Source: an uncultured Roseateles sp.
GTDB lineage: Bacteria > Pseudomonadota > Gammaproteobacteria > Burkholderiales > Burkholderiaceae
Reading direction: 5' to 3'
NCBI GenBank assembly: GCA_946480605.1
Contig: CAMLKW010000088.1
Span: 1-16,411, forward strand
Length of the DNA: 16,411 nt
The notes beneath the pieces are model-generated. The model was given only the letters and a program-made list of their open reading frames with translations, did no database searches and was not told where the DNA came from. Below, piece after piece: positions 8,063 through 15,804 of this stretch (its first letter is position 1; each line of letters opens with the position of its first letter). The position numbers and the translations under genes are program-made.

Positions 8063-9339
8063 TGGGCATCGCGGGACAGCCCTTCGGCGTTTCCAGCGAG
8101 CTGCTTTTCGGACTGGCCGCCGCGCTGGGCAGCGGGCTGCTGATCGGGCTGGAGCGCGAGCGCAGCAAGCGCCGCGGCCCGCACCGCGAGCCGGCCGGGC
8201 TGCGCACCTTCACGCTGGCGGCCCTGAGCGGCGCGCTGGCCCAGGCGCTGGACGTGCCCGGCCTGGTGCCGGTGGGCGCGCTGGCCATCACGGCGCTGGC
8301 CGCGCTGGCCTATCTGCGCAGCCGCGAGCGCGACCCCGGCCTGACCACCGAGATCGCGCTGCTGGTGACCTATCTGATCGGCGTGCTGTGCATGACGGCC
8401 CCGCTGCTGGGCTCGCCGGCCGCGGTCGTCGTGACCGCGCTGCTGGCGGCGCGCACGCGGCTGCACCGCTTCGCCACCCAGGTGCTGCGCGAGCAGGAGT
8501 TGCACGACGGCCTGCTGCTGGGCGCGCTGGCGCTGGTGGTGCTGCCGCTGATGCCGCAGCAGCCCTTGCCCTGGCTGGCCGGCATGAAGGCGCATTCGCT
8601 GCTGGGGCTGATGCTGTTGCTGCTGGCGCTGCAGGCGGCGGGCCACATCGCGCTGCGGCTGGCCGGGCCACAGGCCGGGCTGGCGCTGTCGGGCCTGCTG
8701 TCGGGGCTGGTGTCCAGCACGGCCACCATCGCCGCCATGGGCACGCGCGCGCGCCGCCAGCCGGGTCTGACGCTGGCCTGCGCGGCGGGCGCCGTGATGT
8801 CGACCGCGGCGACCTGGCTGCAGGCGCAGCTGATGATCTTCGCGATGGCACCGCAAGCCGCGCTGACGGTGCTGCCGGTCACGCTGCTGGGCATGGCGCT
8901 GTGCGGCGCCCTGGGCTGGCTGCTGGCGTGGCGCTCGCGGCGCACCGAGCCGCCCGAGGCCGCACCGGGCGCCAGCGACCGCCGCGGGCCGCTGCGCCTG
9001 CGCGAGGCGCTGGCCCTGTCGCTGATGCTGAGCGGCGTGGCCGTGGCGGTCAGCTGGGCGCGCGAGCATTTCGGCAGCTCCGGCCTGTACGGCGCCATCG
9101 CGCTGACCTCCCTGGCCGACGCCCACGCCCCCGTCGCATCGCTGGCCGGGCTGCAGTCGGCCGGCAGCATCGCCACCGAGCAGCTGCTGTGGGGCCTGCT
9201 GCTGGCCGTGGCCTGCAACAGCGTGACGCGCAGCGTCACGGCGGTCGCCGCAGGCGGCTGGGGCTTCGCGCGCATGCTCATCCCGGCACTGGCCCTGCCG
9301 CTGCTGCTGGCCACCCTGCTGACCTGGGCGCTCGCATGA
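8062..9339 (+). CDS. MgtC/SapB-family membrane protein with DUF4010
   Basis: Integral inner-membrane protein, 425 aa, almost entirely hydrophobic, with roughly 10-12 predicted helices. The N-terminal part carries the MgtC/SapB signature GLLIGLERER near 25-34 followed by a basic stretch and PAGLRTFTL. The C-terminal half (about 190-420) fits DUF4010, including LSGLVSSTATIAAMG near 215-230. A charged, cytoplasm-like loop sits near 295-315 between the two halves. Classical MgtC proteins modulate magnesium homeostasis or ATP synthase in intracellular pathogens; for this longer fused form the function is not established and transport is only a guess. The ATG at 8062 shares one base with the preceding stop (TGATG), and no strong Shine-Dalgarno is seen, so translation is probably coupled. 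It overlaps mnmC by four bases. It is the only membrane protein of the operon. Confidence 0.88.
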   Translation: MGIAGQPFGVSSELLFGLAAALGSGLLIGLERERSKRRGPHREPAGLRTFTLAALSGALAQALDVPGLVPVGALAITALAALAYLRSRERDPGLTTEIALLVTYLIGVLCMTAPLLGSPAAVVVTALLAARTRLHRFATQVLREQELHDGLLLGALALVVLPLMPQQPLPWLAGMKAHSLLGLMLLLLALQAAGHIALRLAGPQAGLALSGLLSGLVSSTATIAAMGTRARRQPGLTLACAAGAVMSTAATWLQAQLMIFAMAPQAALTVLPVTLLGMALCGALGWLLAWRSRRTEPPEAAPGASDRRGPLRLREALALSLMLSGVAVAVSWAREHFGSSGLYGAIALTSLADAHAPVASLAGLQSAGSIATEQLLWGLLLAVACNSVTRSVTAVAAGGWGFARMLIPALALPLLLATLLTWALA

Positions 9340-11204
9340 CGCGCCGCCCCGTCACGCCCGCCGAGGTCGACTTCTCGGACCCGGCCGCACCGGCCTCGCC
9401 CGCCTTCGGCGATGTCTACCACTCGCGCGCCGGCGCACTGGCACAGGCCCGCCACGTCTTTCTGGGCGGCAACGGCCTGCCCGGCCGCTGGCAGGACCGT
9501 GAGCGCTTCGTCGTGCTGGAGACCGGCTTCGGCCTGGGCAACAACTTCCTCGCCACCTGGGATGCCTGGCGGCAAGACCCGGCACGCTGCGCGCGGCTGG
9601 TGTTCGTCAGCGTCGAGAAGCACCCGCTGACCCGCGACGACCTGGCGCGCGCCCATGCCGGCAGCCCGCTGGGCGACCTGGCGCGGCATCTCGTCAAGCG
9701 CTGGCCACCGCTGACGCCGGGGCTGCACACGCTGGGCTTCGACGGCGGCCGGGTCGAGCTGCTGCTGGGCCTGGGCGACGCCCGCGAGCTGTCGCGCGAG
9801 CTGGTGCTGGACGCCGACGCGATCTATCTCGACGGCTTCACGCCCAAGCGCAACCCGGAGCTGTGGGACGAATGGCTGCTGAAGAGCCTGGCCCGCCACG
9901 CGGTGCCCGGCACGACCGTCGCGACCTGGAGCATCCATCGGCCCATGCGCCGCACGCTGGCGTCGCTGGGCTTCGAGGTCGGGCTGGTGCCGGGTTTTGC
10001 CAACAAGCCGGAGATGACCGCCGCGCGCTTCGCGCCGCGCCACCTGCCGCAGCGCCCGGCCGGCCGCGAGCCGCTGGCGGCCGGCGCGAAGCAGGCCGTC
10101 ATCGTCGGCGCGGGGCTGGCCGGCGCCGCCTGCGCGCTGGCGCTGGCCCGCGAGGGCGTGGCCTGCACGGTGGTCGATGCGCTGGCCGCGCCCGCCCAGG
10201 CCAGCTCAGGCAACCCGGCCGGCCTGTTCCACGGCACGCTGAACCCCGACGACGGCCCGCACGCCCGCTTCAACCGCGCCGCCGCACTGGCCACGCAAGC
10301 GCTGCTGCACGAGCTGGCCCTGCCGCATCAGGCCGGCCTGCTGCGGCTGGAGACGCGGCTTGCGCCGGAGGCGATGACCGGGATGCCCGGCTATGTGCAG
10401 CCGCTGGATGCCGCACGGGCGTCGGCGCTGGCCGGCACGGCCCTGCCCCACCCGGCCTGGTTCTATCCCGGCGGCGGCGCCGTGGCGCCGGGCGACTATG
10501 TGCGGGCCATGCTGCAGGCGAGCGGCGCCACGCTGAAACTGCAAACCACGGTGCACGCGATGCGCCGCGACGAGGCCGGCTGGACGCTGCTGGGCGGCGC
10601 TGGCGAGGCCATCGCCACCGCACCGCTGCTGGTGCTGGCCGGCGGCCACGCGCAGCTGCCGCTGCTGGGCGACCTGGCCGGTGATCTGACCGTGCAGCGC
10701 GGCCAGCTGACCCACCTGGCCCACGCGCCCTGGTCGCCTGGCCTGCCCATTGCGGGCGACGGCTATGCCATCGCCGACGGCCAGGGCGGCGCCTGGTGCG
10801 GCGCGACCGCCCAGGACGACGACCCGGACCCCGCGCTGCGCGAGGCCGACCAGGCCGACAACCTGACACGCTATGCCCGCCTGGCCGGCCTGGCCGCACC
10901 GCCGCAGGCACCGCTGGCGGGCCGCGTGGCCTGGCGGCTGATGGCCGCGGACCGCCTGCCGCTGATCGGCGGCCTGGCGCCGCACGGCGCCGCACCGACC
11001 GACCAGCTGCGGCTGCAGCCGCGGCAGCCAGGGCTGGTCGTCTGCACGGGCTTCGGGTCGCGCGGTATCACCTGGGCCGCGTTGGCCGGCCACCTCGTCG
11101 CGGCGCTGGCGCTGGGCGCCCCCAGGCCGCTGGAGGCCGAGCTGCTGGACGCGGTGGACCCCTTGCGCTTCGCGTTGCGTCGCCAGCGCAAGGCGCAGCG
11201 CTGA
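9336..11204 (+). CDS. mnmC: Bifunctional tRNA mnm5s2U34 biosynthesis protein MnmC
   Basis: Completes the wobble uridine modification 5-methylaminomethyl-2-thiouridine in tRNAs, after MnmE/MnmG. The C-terminal FAD domain removes the carboxymethyl group and the N-terminal MnmD domain then methylates with S-adenosylmethionine. Length is 622 aa, close to other fused MnmC proteins. MnmD covers about 1-240, with the SAM-binding [10 protein letters not shown] at 62-71 and [12 protein letters not shown] at 166-177. The oxidase begins with the dinucleotide-binding [10 protein letters not shown] at 258-267, followed by [26 protein letters not shown] substrate/FAD residues near 291-312, and ends with the conserved [10 protein letters not shown] block. 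The start overlaps the MgtC-type gene as ATGA; no independent ribosome binding site is clear. It is the last gene of the operon, 124 bases before the chemoreceptor gene, and I see no T-tailed terminator in that gap. The identification is secure. Confidence 0.95.
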   Translation: MTRRPVTPAEVDFSDPAAPASPAFGDVYHSRAGALAQARHVFLGGNGLPGRWQDRERFVVLETGFGLGNNFLATWDAWRQDPARCARLVFVSVEKHPLTRDDLARAHAGSPLGDLARHLVKRWPPLTPGLHTLGFDGGRVELLLGLGDARELSRELVLDADAIYLDGFTPKRNPELWDEWLLKSLARHAVPGTTVATWSIHRPMRRTLASLGFEVGLVPGFANKPEMTAARFAPRHLPQRPAGREPLAAGAKQAVIVGAGLAGAACALALAREGVACTVVDALAAPAQASSGNPAGLFHGTLNPDDGPHARFNRAAALATQALLHELALPHQAGLLRLETRLAPEAMTGMPGYVQPLDAARASALAGTALPHPAWFYPGGGAVAPGDYVRAMLQASGATLKLQTTVHAMRRDEAGWTLLGGAGEAIATAPLLVLAGGHAQLPLLGDLAGDLTVQRGQLTHLAHAPWSPGLPIAGDGYAIADGQGGAWCGATAQDDDPDPALREADQADNLTRYARLAGLAAPPQAPLAGRVAWRLMAADRLPLIGGLAPHGAAPTDQLRLQPRQPGLVVCTGFGSRGITWAALAGHLVAALALGAPRPLEAELLDAVDPLRFALRRQRKAQR

Positions 11205-11328
11205 CCCGGCCGTTCGCGCAACTATTGCCGCTTTGCCGCGCCGACCGCGCGCCCGCCTCACGGGGCGACGCCACACTGCGCGGGTTTGCCGGCGCGGCCG
11301 GCTATTACGCATCGATGGAGACGACGGC

Positions 11329-12627
11329 ATGTTCGGATCGGGCAGTGATTCGCAGAAGCTGAAGACGGCGCTGGGCGGGGTGCTCGGCGTGGTGACCGTG
11401 TGCACGGGTGTCGCGCTGGCCAGCGGCGCGCCGGCCAAGGGCTGGCTCATCGCCAGCCTCGTCATCACCTGGGGCGTGAGCCTGTTCGCGCTGCTGACCA
11501 GCGGCGGCGGCAAGGGCGGCAGCCTGCATGCCGCCACCGCGGCGGCCGAGGCGCTGGCCCGCTTCGACCTGACCCACCCCATCCCGCGCGGCGGCAACGA
11601 CGACGTGGGCCGGCTGCTGGGCGCGCTGGACGACACGCAGCGGGCGCTGCAGAAGCTCATCGGCGACGTGCGCGGCGCGGCCGACAGCATCGGCACCGCC
11701 AGCGCCGAGATCGCCACCGGCAACTTCGACCTGAGCCAGCGCACCGAGCAGACGGCCAGCAACCTGCAGAACGCGGCCTCGTCGATGAGCGAGCTGACCG
11801 GCACGGTCAAGCAGACCGCCGACGCAGCGATGACGGCCAACCAGCTCGCCAGCTCGGCCGCATCGGTGGCCCAGCGCGGCGGCGAGGCCGTGTCCCAGGT
11901 CGTCGCGACCATGGACCAGATCAGCCAGAGCTCGCGCAAGATCAACGACATCATCGGCACCATCGACGGCATCGCCTTCCAGACCAACATCCTGGCGCTG
12001 AACGCGGCCGTGGAAGCCGCCCGCGCCGGCGAGCAGGGCCGCGGCTTCGCGGTCGTCGCCGGCGAGGTGCGAACGCTGGCCCAGCGCAGCGCCGAGGCGG
12101 CCAAGGAGATCAAGAGCCTGATCAGCGCCAGCGTGGAGCGCGTGGACTCGGGCACCCAGCAGGTGCAGTCCGCCGGGGCCACGATGACGGAGATCGTCGC
12201 CAGCGTGCAGCGCGTGACCGACATCATTGGCGAGATCAGCGCCGCCGCCCGCGAGCAGAGCGAGGGCATTGCCGTCGTCAACGCGTCGGTCGTGCAGCTG
12301 GACCAGATGACGCAGCAGAACGCCGCGCTGGTGGAGCAGTCCGCCGCCGCGGCCGAGAGCCTGCGCGAGCAGTCGGGCCGCATGGCCGAGGTCATCGGTG
12401 TGTTCAAGATGGGCGGCGCGGCGGCGAAGGCGCCGGTGGCGAAGGCCCCCGCCCCCAAGCCGGCCGCAGCCACGAAGCCGGCGGCCAAGGTCGCCGCCAA
12501 GCCCGCCGCTGCGGCCAAGCCGGTGGCTGCCGCGCCCAAGGCCGCGCCAGCAGCCCCGCTCGCGCCGGCACCCAAGTCCGCGCCGGCGCCCGCACCGGCG
12601 GACGATGGCGACTGGGAAACCTTCTGA
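11329..12627 (+). CDS. Methyl-accepting chemotaxis protein without a periplasmic sensor domain
   Basis: Inner-membrane chemoreceptor, 432 aa, acting with CheW/CheA. Two hydrophobic helices (about 12-32 and 38-57) are joined by only about five residues, so no periplasmic ligand domain fits. A HAMP-like segment spans about 64-115, with a Tsr-like methylation helix around 138-170. The conserved signalling hairpin tip is at about 207-252 ([20 protein letters not shown] region), with the returning helix to about 360. Residues 364-425 form a Pro/Ala/Lys-rich flexible linker ending in DWETF at 428-432. This resembles the NWETF pentapeptide that tethers CheR and CheB in E. coli Tar/Tsr. The ATG at 11329 is chosen because GGAG lies at 11317-11320 (spacing 8) and the upstream in-frame extension is arginine-rich and unlike a receptor N-terminus. 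The gap 11205-11328 holds no gene; TATTAC near 11302 is only a weak -10 candidate. What it senses (membrane state, energy or a partner) is unknown. Confidence 0.93.
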   Translation: MFGSGSDSQKLKTALGGVLGVVTVCTGVALASGAPAKGWLIASLVITWGVSLFALLTSGGGKGGSLHAATAAAEALARFDLTHPIPRGGNDDVGRLLGALDDTQRALQKLIGDVRGAADSIGTASAEIATGNFDLSQRTEQTASNLQNAASSMSELTGTVKQTADAAMTANQLASSAASVAQRGGEAVSQVVATMDQISQSSRKINDIIGTIDGIAFQTNILALNAAVEAARAGEQGRGFAVVAGEVRTLAQRSAEAAKEIKSLISASVERVDSGTQQVQSAGATMTEIVASVQRVTDIIGEISAAAREQSEGIAVVNASVVQLDQMTQQNAALVEQSAAAAESLREQSGRMAEVIGVFKMGGAAAKAPVAKAPAPKPAAATKPAAKVAAKPAAAAKPVAAAPKAAPAAPLAPAPKSAPAPAPADDGDWETF

Positions 12628-12650
12628 CGCCGCCTCCGGTCGCAATGACG

Positions 12651-12675
12651 AAGGGCGCCTCGCGGCGCCCTTTTT
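12651..12675 (+). terminator. Intrinsic terminator between convergent mcp and rpiA
   Basis: The arms GGGCGCC (12653-12659) and GGCGCCC (12664-12670) pair perfectly around a TCGC loop, followed by five T at 12671-12675; two A before the stem extend the pairing. It sits 25 bases after the chemoreceptor stop and 20 bases from the rpiA stop on the other strand. Read on the minus strand it has only a short T tail, so it mainly serves the + strand gene, though the hairpin could also protect the rpiA 3' end. Confidence 0.88.
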
Positions 12676-12694
12676 CATGCGTTGGCCGTGAGCG

Positions 12695-13366
12695 TCAGAA
12701 CTTCAGCGTCTTCACGCCGTCCGCGCCGCCCAGCAGGCAGACACTGGCCTTGTGGTGCGCGAACACGCCCACGGTGACGACGCCTGGCCATTGGTTGACT
12801 TCGTTCTCGAAGGCCAGCGGGTCGGCGATGGCAAGACCCGTCACGTCGAGGATGTGGCCGCCGTTGTCGGTGACGACGCCGGCGCGCAGCCGGGCCTGGC
12901 CGCCGATCTCGGCGAAGCGCCGCGTCAGCTGCGCCGCGGCCATCGGGATGATCTCGACCGGCAGCGGAAAGGCGCCCAGCGTCTGCACGAGCTTGGAGGC
13001 GTCGGCGATGCAGACGAACTGGTCGGCCAGGTCGGCGACGATCTTCTCGCGCGTCAGCGCCGCGCCACCGCCCTTGATCATGTAGCCCTTGCCGTCGATC
13101 TCGTCGGCGCCGTCGATGTAGACGGCCAGGCGGCTCACGTCGGCTGCGTCCAGCACCGGAATGCCGTGTTTCATCAGGCGCTGCGTGGAGCGCTCCGAGC
13201 TGGACACGGCGCCGGGGATGGCGATGCCTCCCTTGGCGATTTCGGCGGCGAGCGCATCGATGAAGCAGTCCACCGTGGAGCCGGTGCCGACGCCGAGGAT
13301 CTGGCCGGCGGGGACGTAGTCCAGGGCCGCGCGACCGACGAGTTGCTTGAGCTGGTCTTGGTTCAT
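12695..13366 (-). CDS. rpiA: Ribose-5-phosphate isomerase A
   Basis: Interconverts ribose 5-phosphate and ribulose 5-phosphate in the non-oxidative pentose phosphate pathway, in the cytoplasm. Length is 223 aa, normal for RpiA. The phosphate-binding GVGTGSTV is at 25-32, DGADE at 85-89 and [11 protein letters not shown] at 98-108. The E. coli catalytic residues Asp81, Asp84, Lys94 and Glu103 align with Asp85, Asp88, Lys98 and Glu107 here, all kept. The ATG at 13366 gives the usual N-terminus ([15 protein letters not shown]), but the preceding bases contain no clear Shine-Dalgarno. It lies 51 bases downstream of the GH16 gene on the same strand, with a hairpin in the gap, so it may be read partly from the upstream operon; a promoter of its own is not evident. 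A housekeeping gene whose link to the glucanase cluster is probably only positional. Confidence 0.97.
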   Translation of the reverse strand: MNQDQLKQLVGRAALDYVPAGQILGVGTGSTVDCFIDALAAEIAKGGIAIPGAVSSSERSTQRLMKHGIPVLDAADVSRLAVYIDGADEIDGKGYMIKGGGAALTREKIVADLADQFVCIADASKLVQTLGAFPLPVEIIPMAAAQLTRRFAEIGGQARLRAGVVTDNGGHILDVTGLAIADPLAFENEVNQWPGVVTVGVFAHHKASVCLLGGADGVKTLKF

Positions 13367-13385
13367 GGCGCCGATTTTCGCGGAT

Positions 13386-13405
13386 GGCGCGGGTCACCCC
13401 GCGCC
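13386..13405 (-). other. Hairpin in the GH16-rpiA gap
   Basis: A perfect 8-base stem (GGCGCGGG with CCCGCGCC) encloses a four-base loop that reads GTGA on the minus strand, a GNRA-type tetraloop in the transcript. No T-tract follows on the minus strand, so it is not a standard intrinsic terminator. It could stabilise the 3' end of the glucanase message, act as a weak attenuator before rpiA, or be an accident of high GC. Confidence 0.4.
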
Positions 13406-13417
13406 CTGCCCTTTCGA

Positions 13418-15172
13418 CTACCTGATGACGAGCTTCTTTGCCGCCGAGTCCGTCGCCAGCTGGCGCGCGTTGTCCCAGGCCGTGAAGCGGTACTCGACCA
13501 CGTCGCCCTTGGCGAGGCCGCCGGCCGTGTAGCGGCTGGTCGCGCCGTCCTGGCGCATGCGCACCGTGCGGGCGTCGCCGCCGTTGACGGTGTAGTGCAC
13601 GTCCACCCAGCCCGAGGCCATGGCGCTGAACTGCAGCGTGCCGGCGCCGGTCTGGGCCGCCGTGCCGGACGCCGTCGGTGCGGCCAGCGCCTTGGCCGTG
13701 GCCACCTGGAGCGTGCTGCCGGTGCCCGAGTCCCAGATGATGTCGTCGAACGCGATCTGGAACTGCGCGCCCGGCACCGCGCCGTCCACGCTGACGAACT
13801 GGAACAGGTCCAGCATGGACTGCAGCGCGACCAGCGGCCCGGCGATCTCGGCCACCGGGATGGTGGCCGTGCCCCACTCGCCATTGCGCACCAGGCCGTA
13901 GGCCGTGGTGTTGGCCGGGAAGGTCACCATGCCCTGGTTGGTGTAGGTGTCGTAGATGCCGATGCGGAAGGCCACGTTGGCGGGCGCCTTGATCTTCAGC
14001 TTGATGTGGCCGTTGCGGAAGCCGCTCATGTCGTGCACCTGGCGCGACTGGATGCTGCCGCCGAACCACTGCCCCGGCGCGAAGTACCTGAAGGCCAGCA
14101 CGCCCGAGCCCTCGTAGGGCGGCACATCACCGGCCGTCATCGATCCCTGGTTCCAGATGTAGACGTCCGACGACACGCCCGGCACCTGCTTGTTGTCCAC
14201 CGGCGTGTTGTCGGTGAACACGCCGAACTTGCCGACCTCCGGCGTGATGCCCAGGCCCAGCTTGACCTCGCCCTTGCCATCCAGCTCGTAGACGCGCACA
14301 TAGTCCACGTAGGTCGTGGCAGGCAGCGGCGCGGTGATCTGCGCCGGCGTGGCGGCGGGCGTGAAGTTGCCGCCCACGGCCATGTTCAGCAGCAGGTAGA
14401 ACGGCTCCTGCAGCGCCGGCGAGCCCACTGTGGAGATGGGCGCCTTGTACATGTCGTACTCGCGGCCGTTGTCCAGCACGCTGAAGCGGATCTGCGTGTC
14501 CGTCCAGTAGAGCCGGTAGGTCACGAAGCGGTTGGCCAGCGAGCGGCTGGGCGTGTACCAGTTCTTGGTCTGCCAGGCGGTGGACGCGGCGCAGCTCTCA
14601 TTTCCGGGCACGCAGGCCGCCTCGTTGAAGGTGATGACGTTGGCGCCGACGAACTGGTCCGGCGAGATGGCCGGCAGGCTGGTCGGCTGGCGACCGCCCT
14701 GCTCCATGATGTCGATCTCGCCCTTGCGCGGCCAGGCCTGCGGGCTGGTGCCCAGCATCCACGCGGCGGGCCACAGGCCCACACCGACCTTGGGCGTGGC
14801 CATGCGCACCTCGACGAGGCCGTACTTGACCTGCACCTTGCCCGAGGTGTCGATCTTGCCGGATGTGAACTGGTTGTTGCCCACCGTCTCGCGCCGCGCC
14901 GTGATGGCCAGCGCGCGCGTGCCGGGCTCGAAAGGCACGTTGACGATGCTCAGGTTGTTGGGGCTGTAGGTCTGCAGCTCCTGGTTGCCGTAGCCGCACA
15001 GGCCGATCTGGCAGCCGTTGCCGTTGCTGGCGGCCCAGACGCTGCCGTCCAGCGCGGCGCCGTTGAACTCGTCGGACCACAGCAGCTTGCCGATGACGGG
15101 GCTGGTGACGCTGGCGGGCGCCGCGGCGCTGGCGGCCAGCAGCAGGCCGCCGATGAGGTGTTGTAGCTTCAT
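13418..15172 (-). CDS. Secreted GH16 endo-beta-glucanase (laminarinase-like) with CBM56-like C-terminus
   Basis: Exported glycoside hydrolase family 16 enzyme, 584 aa, probably cutting beta-1,3-(1,4)-glucans. A Sec signal peptide covers about 1-20. The GH16 domain spans about 30-297: WSDEFNG at 32-38, catalytic GEIDIMEQGG at 151-160 (nucleophile Glu152, Asp154, acid/base Glu157), the typical PFYLLLNMAVGGNF at 257-270 and YVDYVRVY at 288-295. Residues about 305-482 form a beta-rich jelly-roll-like domain I cannot name, possibly a carbohydrate-binding module. Residues about 485-584 resemble CBM56, a beta-1,3-glucan-binding module (WVDVHYTVNGG at 522-532, GDVVEYRFTAWD at 556-567). It has no PEP-CTERM tail, unlike the two genes before it. 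Of two in-frame ATGs (15181 and 15172), 15172 has AAGGA 8 bases upstream; 15181 would overlap the previous stop as ATGA. The in-frame opening further upstream runs through the neighbour in another frame and is not coding. Laminarinase specificity is inferred. Confidence 0.93.
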   Translation of the reverse strand: MKLQHLIGGLLLAASAAAPASVTSPVIGKLLWSDEFNGAALDGSVWAASNGNGCQIGLCGYGNQELQTYSPNNLSIVNVPFEPGTRALAITARRETVGNNQFTSGKIDTSGKVQVKYGLVEVRMATPKVGVGLWPAAWMLGTSPQAWPRKGEIDIMEQGGRQPTSLPAISPDQFVGANVITFNEAACVPGNESCAASTAWQTKNWYTPSRSLANRFVTYRLYWTDTQIRFSVLDNGREYDMYKAPISTVGSPALQEPFYLLLNMAVGGNFTPAATPAQITAPLPATTYVDYVRVYELDGKGEVKLGLGITPEVGKFGVFTDNTPVDNKQVPGVSSDVYIWNQGSMTAGDVPPYEGSGVLAFRYFAPGQWFGGSIQSRQVHDMSGFRNGHIKLKIKAPANVAFRIGIYDTYTNQGMVTFPANTTAYGLVRNGEWGTATIPVAEIAGPLVALQSMLDLFQFVSVDGAVPGAQFQIAFDDIIWDSGTGSTLQVATAKALAAPTASGTAAQTGAGTLQFSAMASGWVDVHYTVNGGDARTVRMRQDGATSRYTAGGLAKGDVVEYRFTAWDNARQLATDSAAKKLVIR

Positions 15173-15177
15173 GGCGT

Positions 15178-15786
15178 TCATCCTTGGTGGCGGGCCTTGC
15201 GGCGGGCGGCGGCGGCGACGAGCAGGCCGCCGGCGAGCATCAGGCCGTAGGTGGACGGCTCGGGCACGGCGCTGACGGTGATGCGCGCACCGGGCATGCC
15301 GGTGTCCAGCGAGGTCATGGTCGACCACGTGCCGTCGGTCGACGCCGCCCAGATGCCCGTGGGGTTGTTGGTGGCGCTCTGCCACTGACCCTCGAAGCCG
15401 TCGTCGGCCACCGCGGCCAGCCAGTAGTTGCCCGCCGCCAGCGTCCAGCCGGACGGCGTCAGCGTGGTGTTTTCCTCGGGGTTGAGCAGATGGATGCTGT
15501 GCAGCCAGTTGCTGCCGGTGGGCACGTCGCCCGTGCGAGCCAGCACGCCCAGCGTGACGCCGCCGCTGCCGTAGATCGTCGTCAGCAGGGACTGGATGGA
15601 CGTGGCGCTGCTCAGGCTGAAGGCGGCGGCGACGCTGCGGCCCTGGCCCAGTTGGGTGGGCCAGCCCTCCAGGTAGCCGATGTCGGGGTGGTAGGTGTCG
15701 AGCACGACGGTCTGCGCGCCGGCCTGGGCGACCAGGCCGCACAGCAGCAGAGAGGCGGCGAGCTTGGAGAGGGTGTGGGTCTGCAT
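15178..15786 (-). CDS. PEP-CTERM sorting domain protein
   Basis: Exported protein of 202 aa, predicted to be processed by an exosortase (EpsH-type) at its C-terminus. A signal peptide covers about 1-25 (hydrophobic core LAASLLLCGLVAQ, cleavage near AGA-Q). Residues 26-172 are a Ser/Thr/Gly/Trp-rich beta-type domain with no catalytic motif I recognise. The sorting tail has VPEPST at 174-179, a hydrophobic helix at 180-194 and a basic ARRKAR end. Two ATGs lie six bases apart, at 15792 and 15786. GAGGAG at 15795-15800 is 2 bases from the first but 8 from the second, so 15786 is preferred. It follows the upstream PEP-CTERM gene by about 18 bases and precedes the GH16 start by 5, indicating one operon. 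The exosortase is not in this window. Likely place is the outer surface or an exopolysaccharide matrix; its function is unknown. Confidence 0.88.
   Translation of the reverse strand: MQTHTLSKLAASLLLCGLVAQAGAQTVVLDTYHPDIGYLEGWPTQLGQGRSVAAAFSLSSATSIQSLLTTIYGSGGVTLGVLARTGDVPTGSNWLHSIHLLNPEENTTLTPSGWTLAAGNYWLAAVADDGFEGQWQSATNNPTGIWAASTDGTWSTMTSLDTGMPGARITVSAVPEPSTYGLMLAGGLLVAAAARRKARHQG
15181..15185 (-). promoter_or_regulatory. Ribosome binding site of the GH16 gene
   Basis: AAGGA on the minus strand, inside the last codons of the upstream PEP-CTERM gene, lies 8 bases before the ATG at 15172. It abuts the alternative ATG at 15181 with no spacer, which argues for 15172. Confidence 0.65.
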
Positions 15787-15794
15787 GTTCATGT

Positions 15795-15800
15795 CTCCTC
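15795..15800 (-). promoter_or_regulatory. Ribosome binding site choosing the start at 15786
   Basis: GAGGAG on the minus strand, 8 bases before the ATG at 15786 and only 2 before the ATG at 15792. It lies in the short gap after the upstream PEP-CTERM gene, so each gene of the cluster has its own ribosome binding site. Confidence 0.7.
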
Positions 15801-15804
15801 GGGT

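Noticed and set aside
11205..11328. Sigma-28-type flagellar/chemotaxis promoter before the chemoreceptor
   Set aside because: I looked for TAAA with GCCGATAA at suitable spacing and found no acceptable match in the gap.
6632..12678. Further long minus-strand open frames opposite the beta-CASP, MgtC, mnmC and mcp genes
   Set aside because: All are codon-aligned antisense shadows with the same biased composition; the sense genes have clear family motifs.
12752..15166. An 804-codon + strand frame opposite rpiA and GH16
   Set aside because: Codon-aligned antisense shadow across two well-identified genes, rich in Arg/Gly/His/Asp repeats and without domains.
15173..15742. In-frame upstream extension of the glucanase through the PEP-CTERM gene
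   Set aside because: It would bury the signal peptide; the overlapping gene in the other frame has a signal peptide and a VPEPST tail, so it is the real one.
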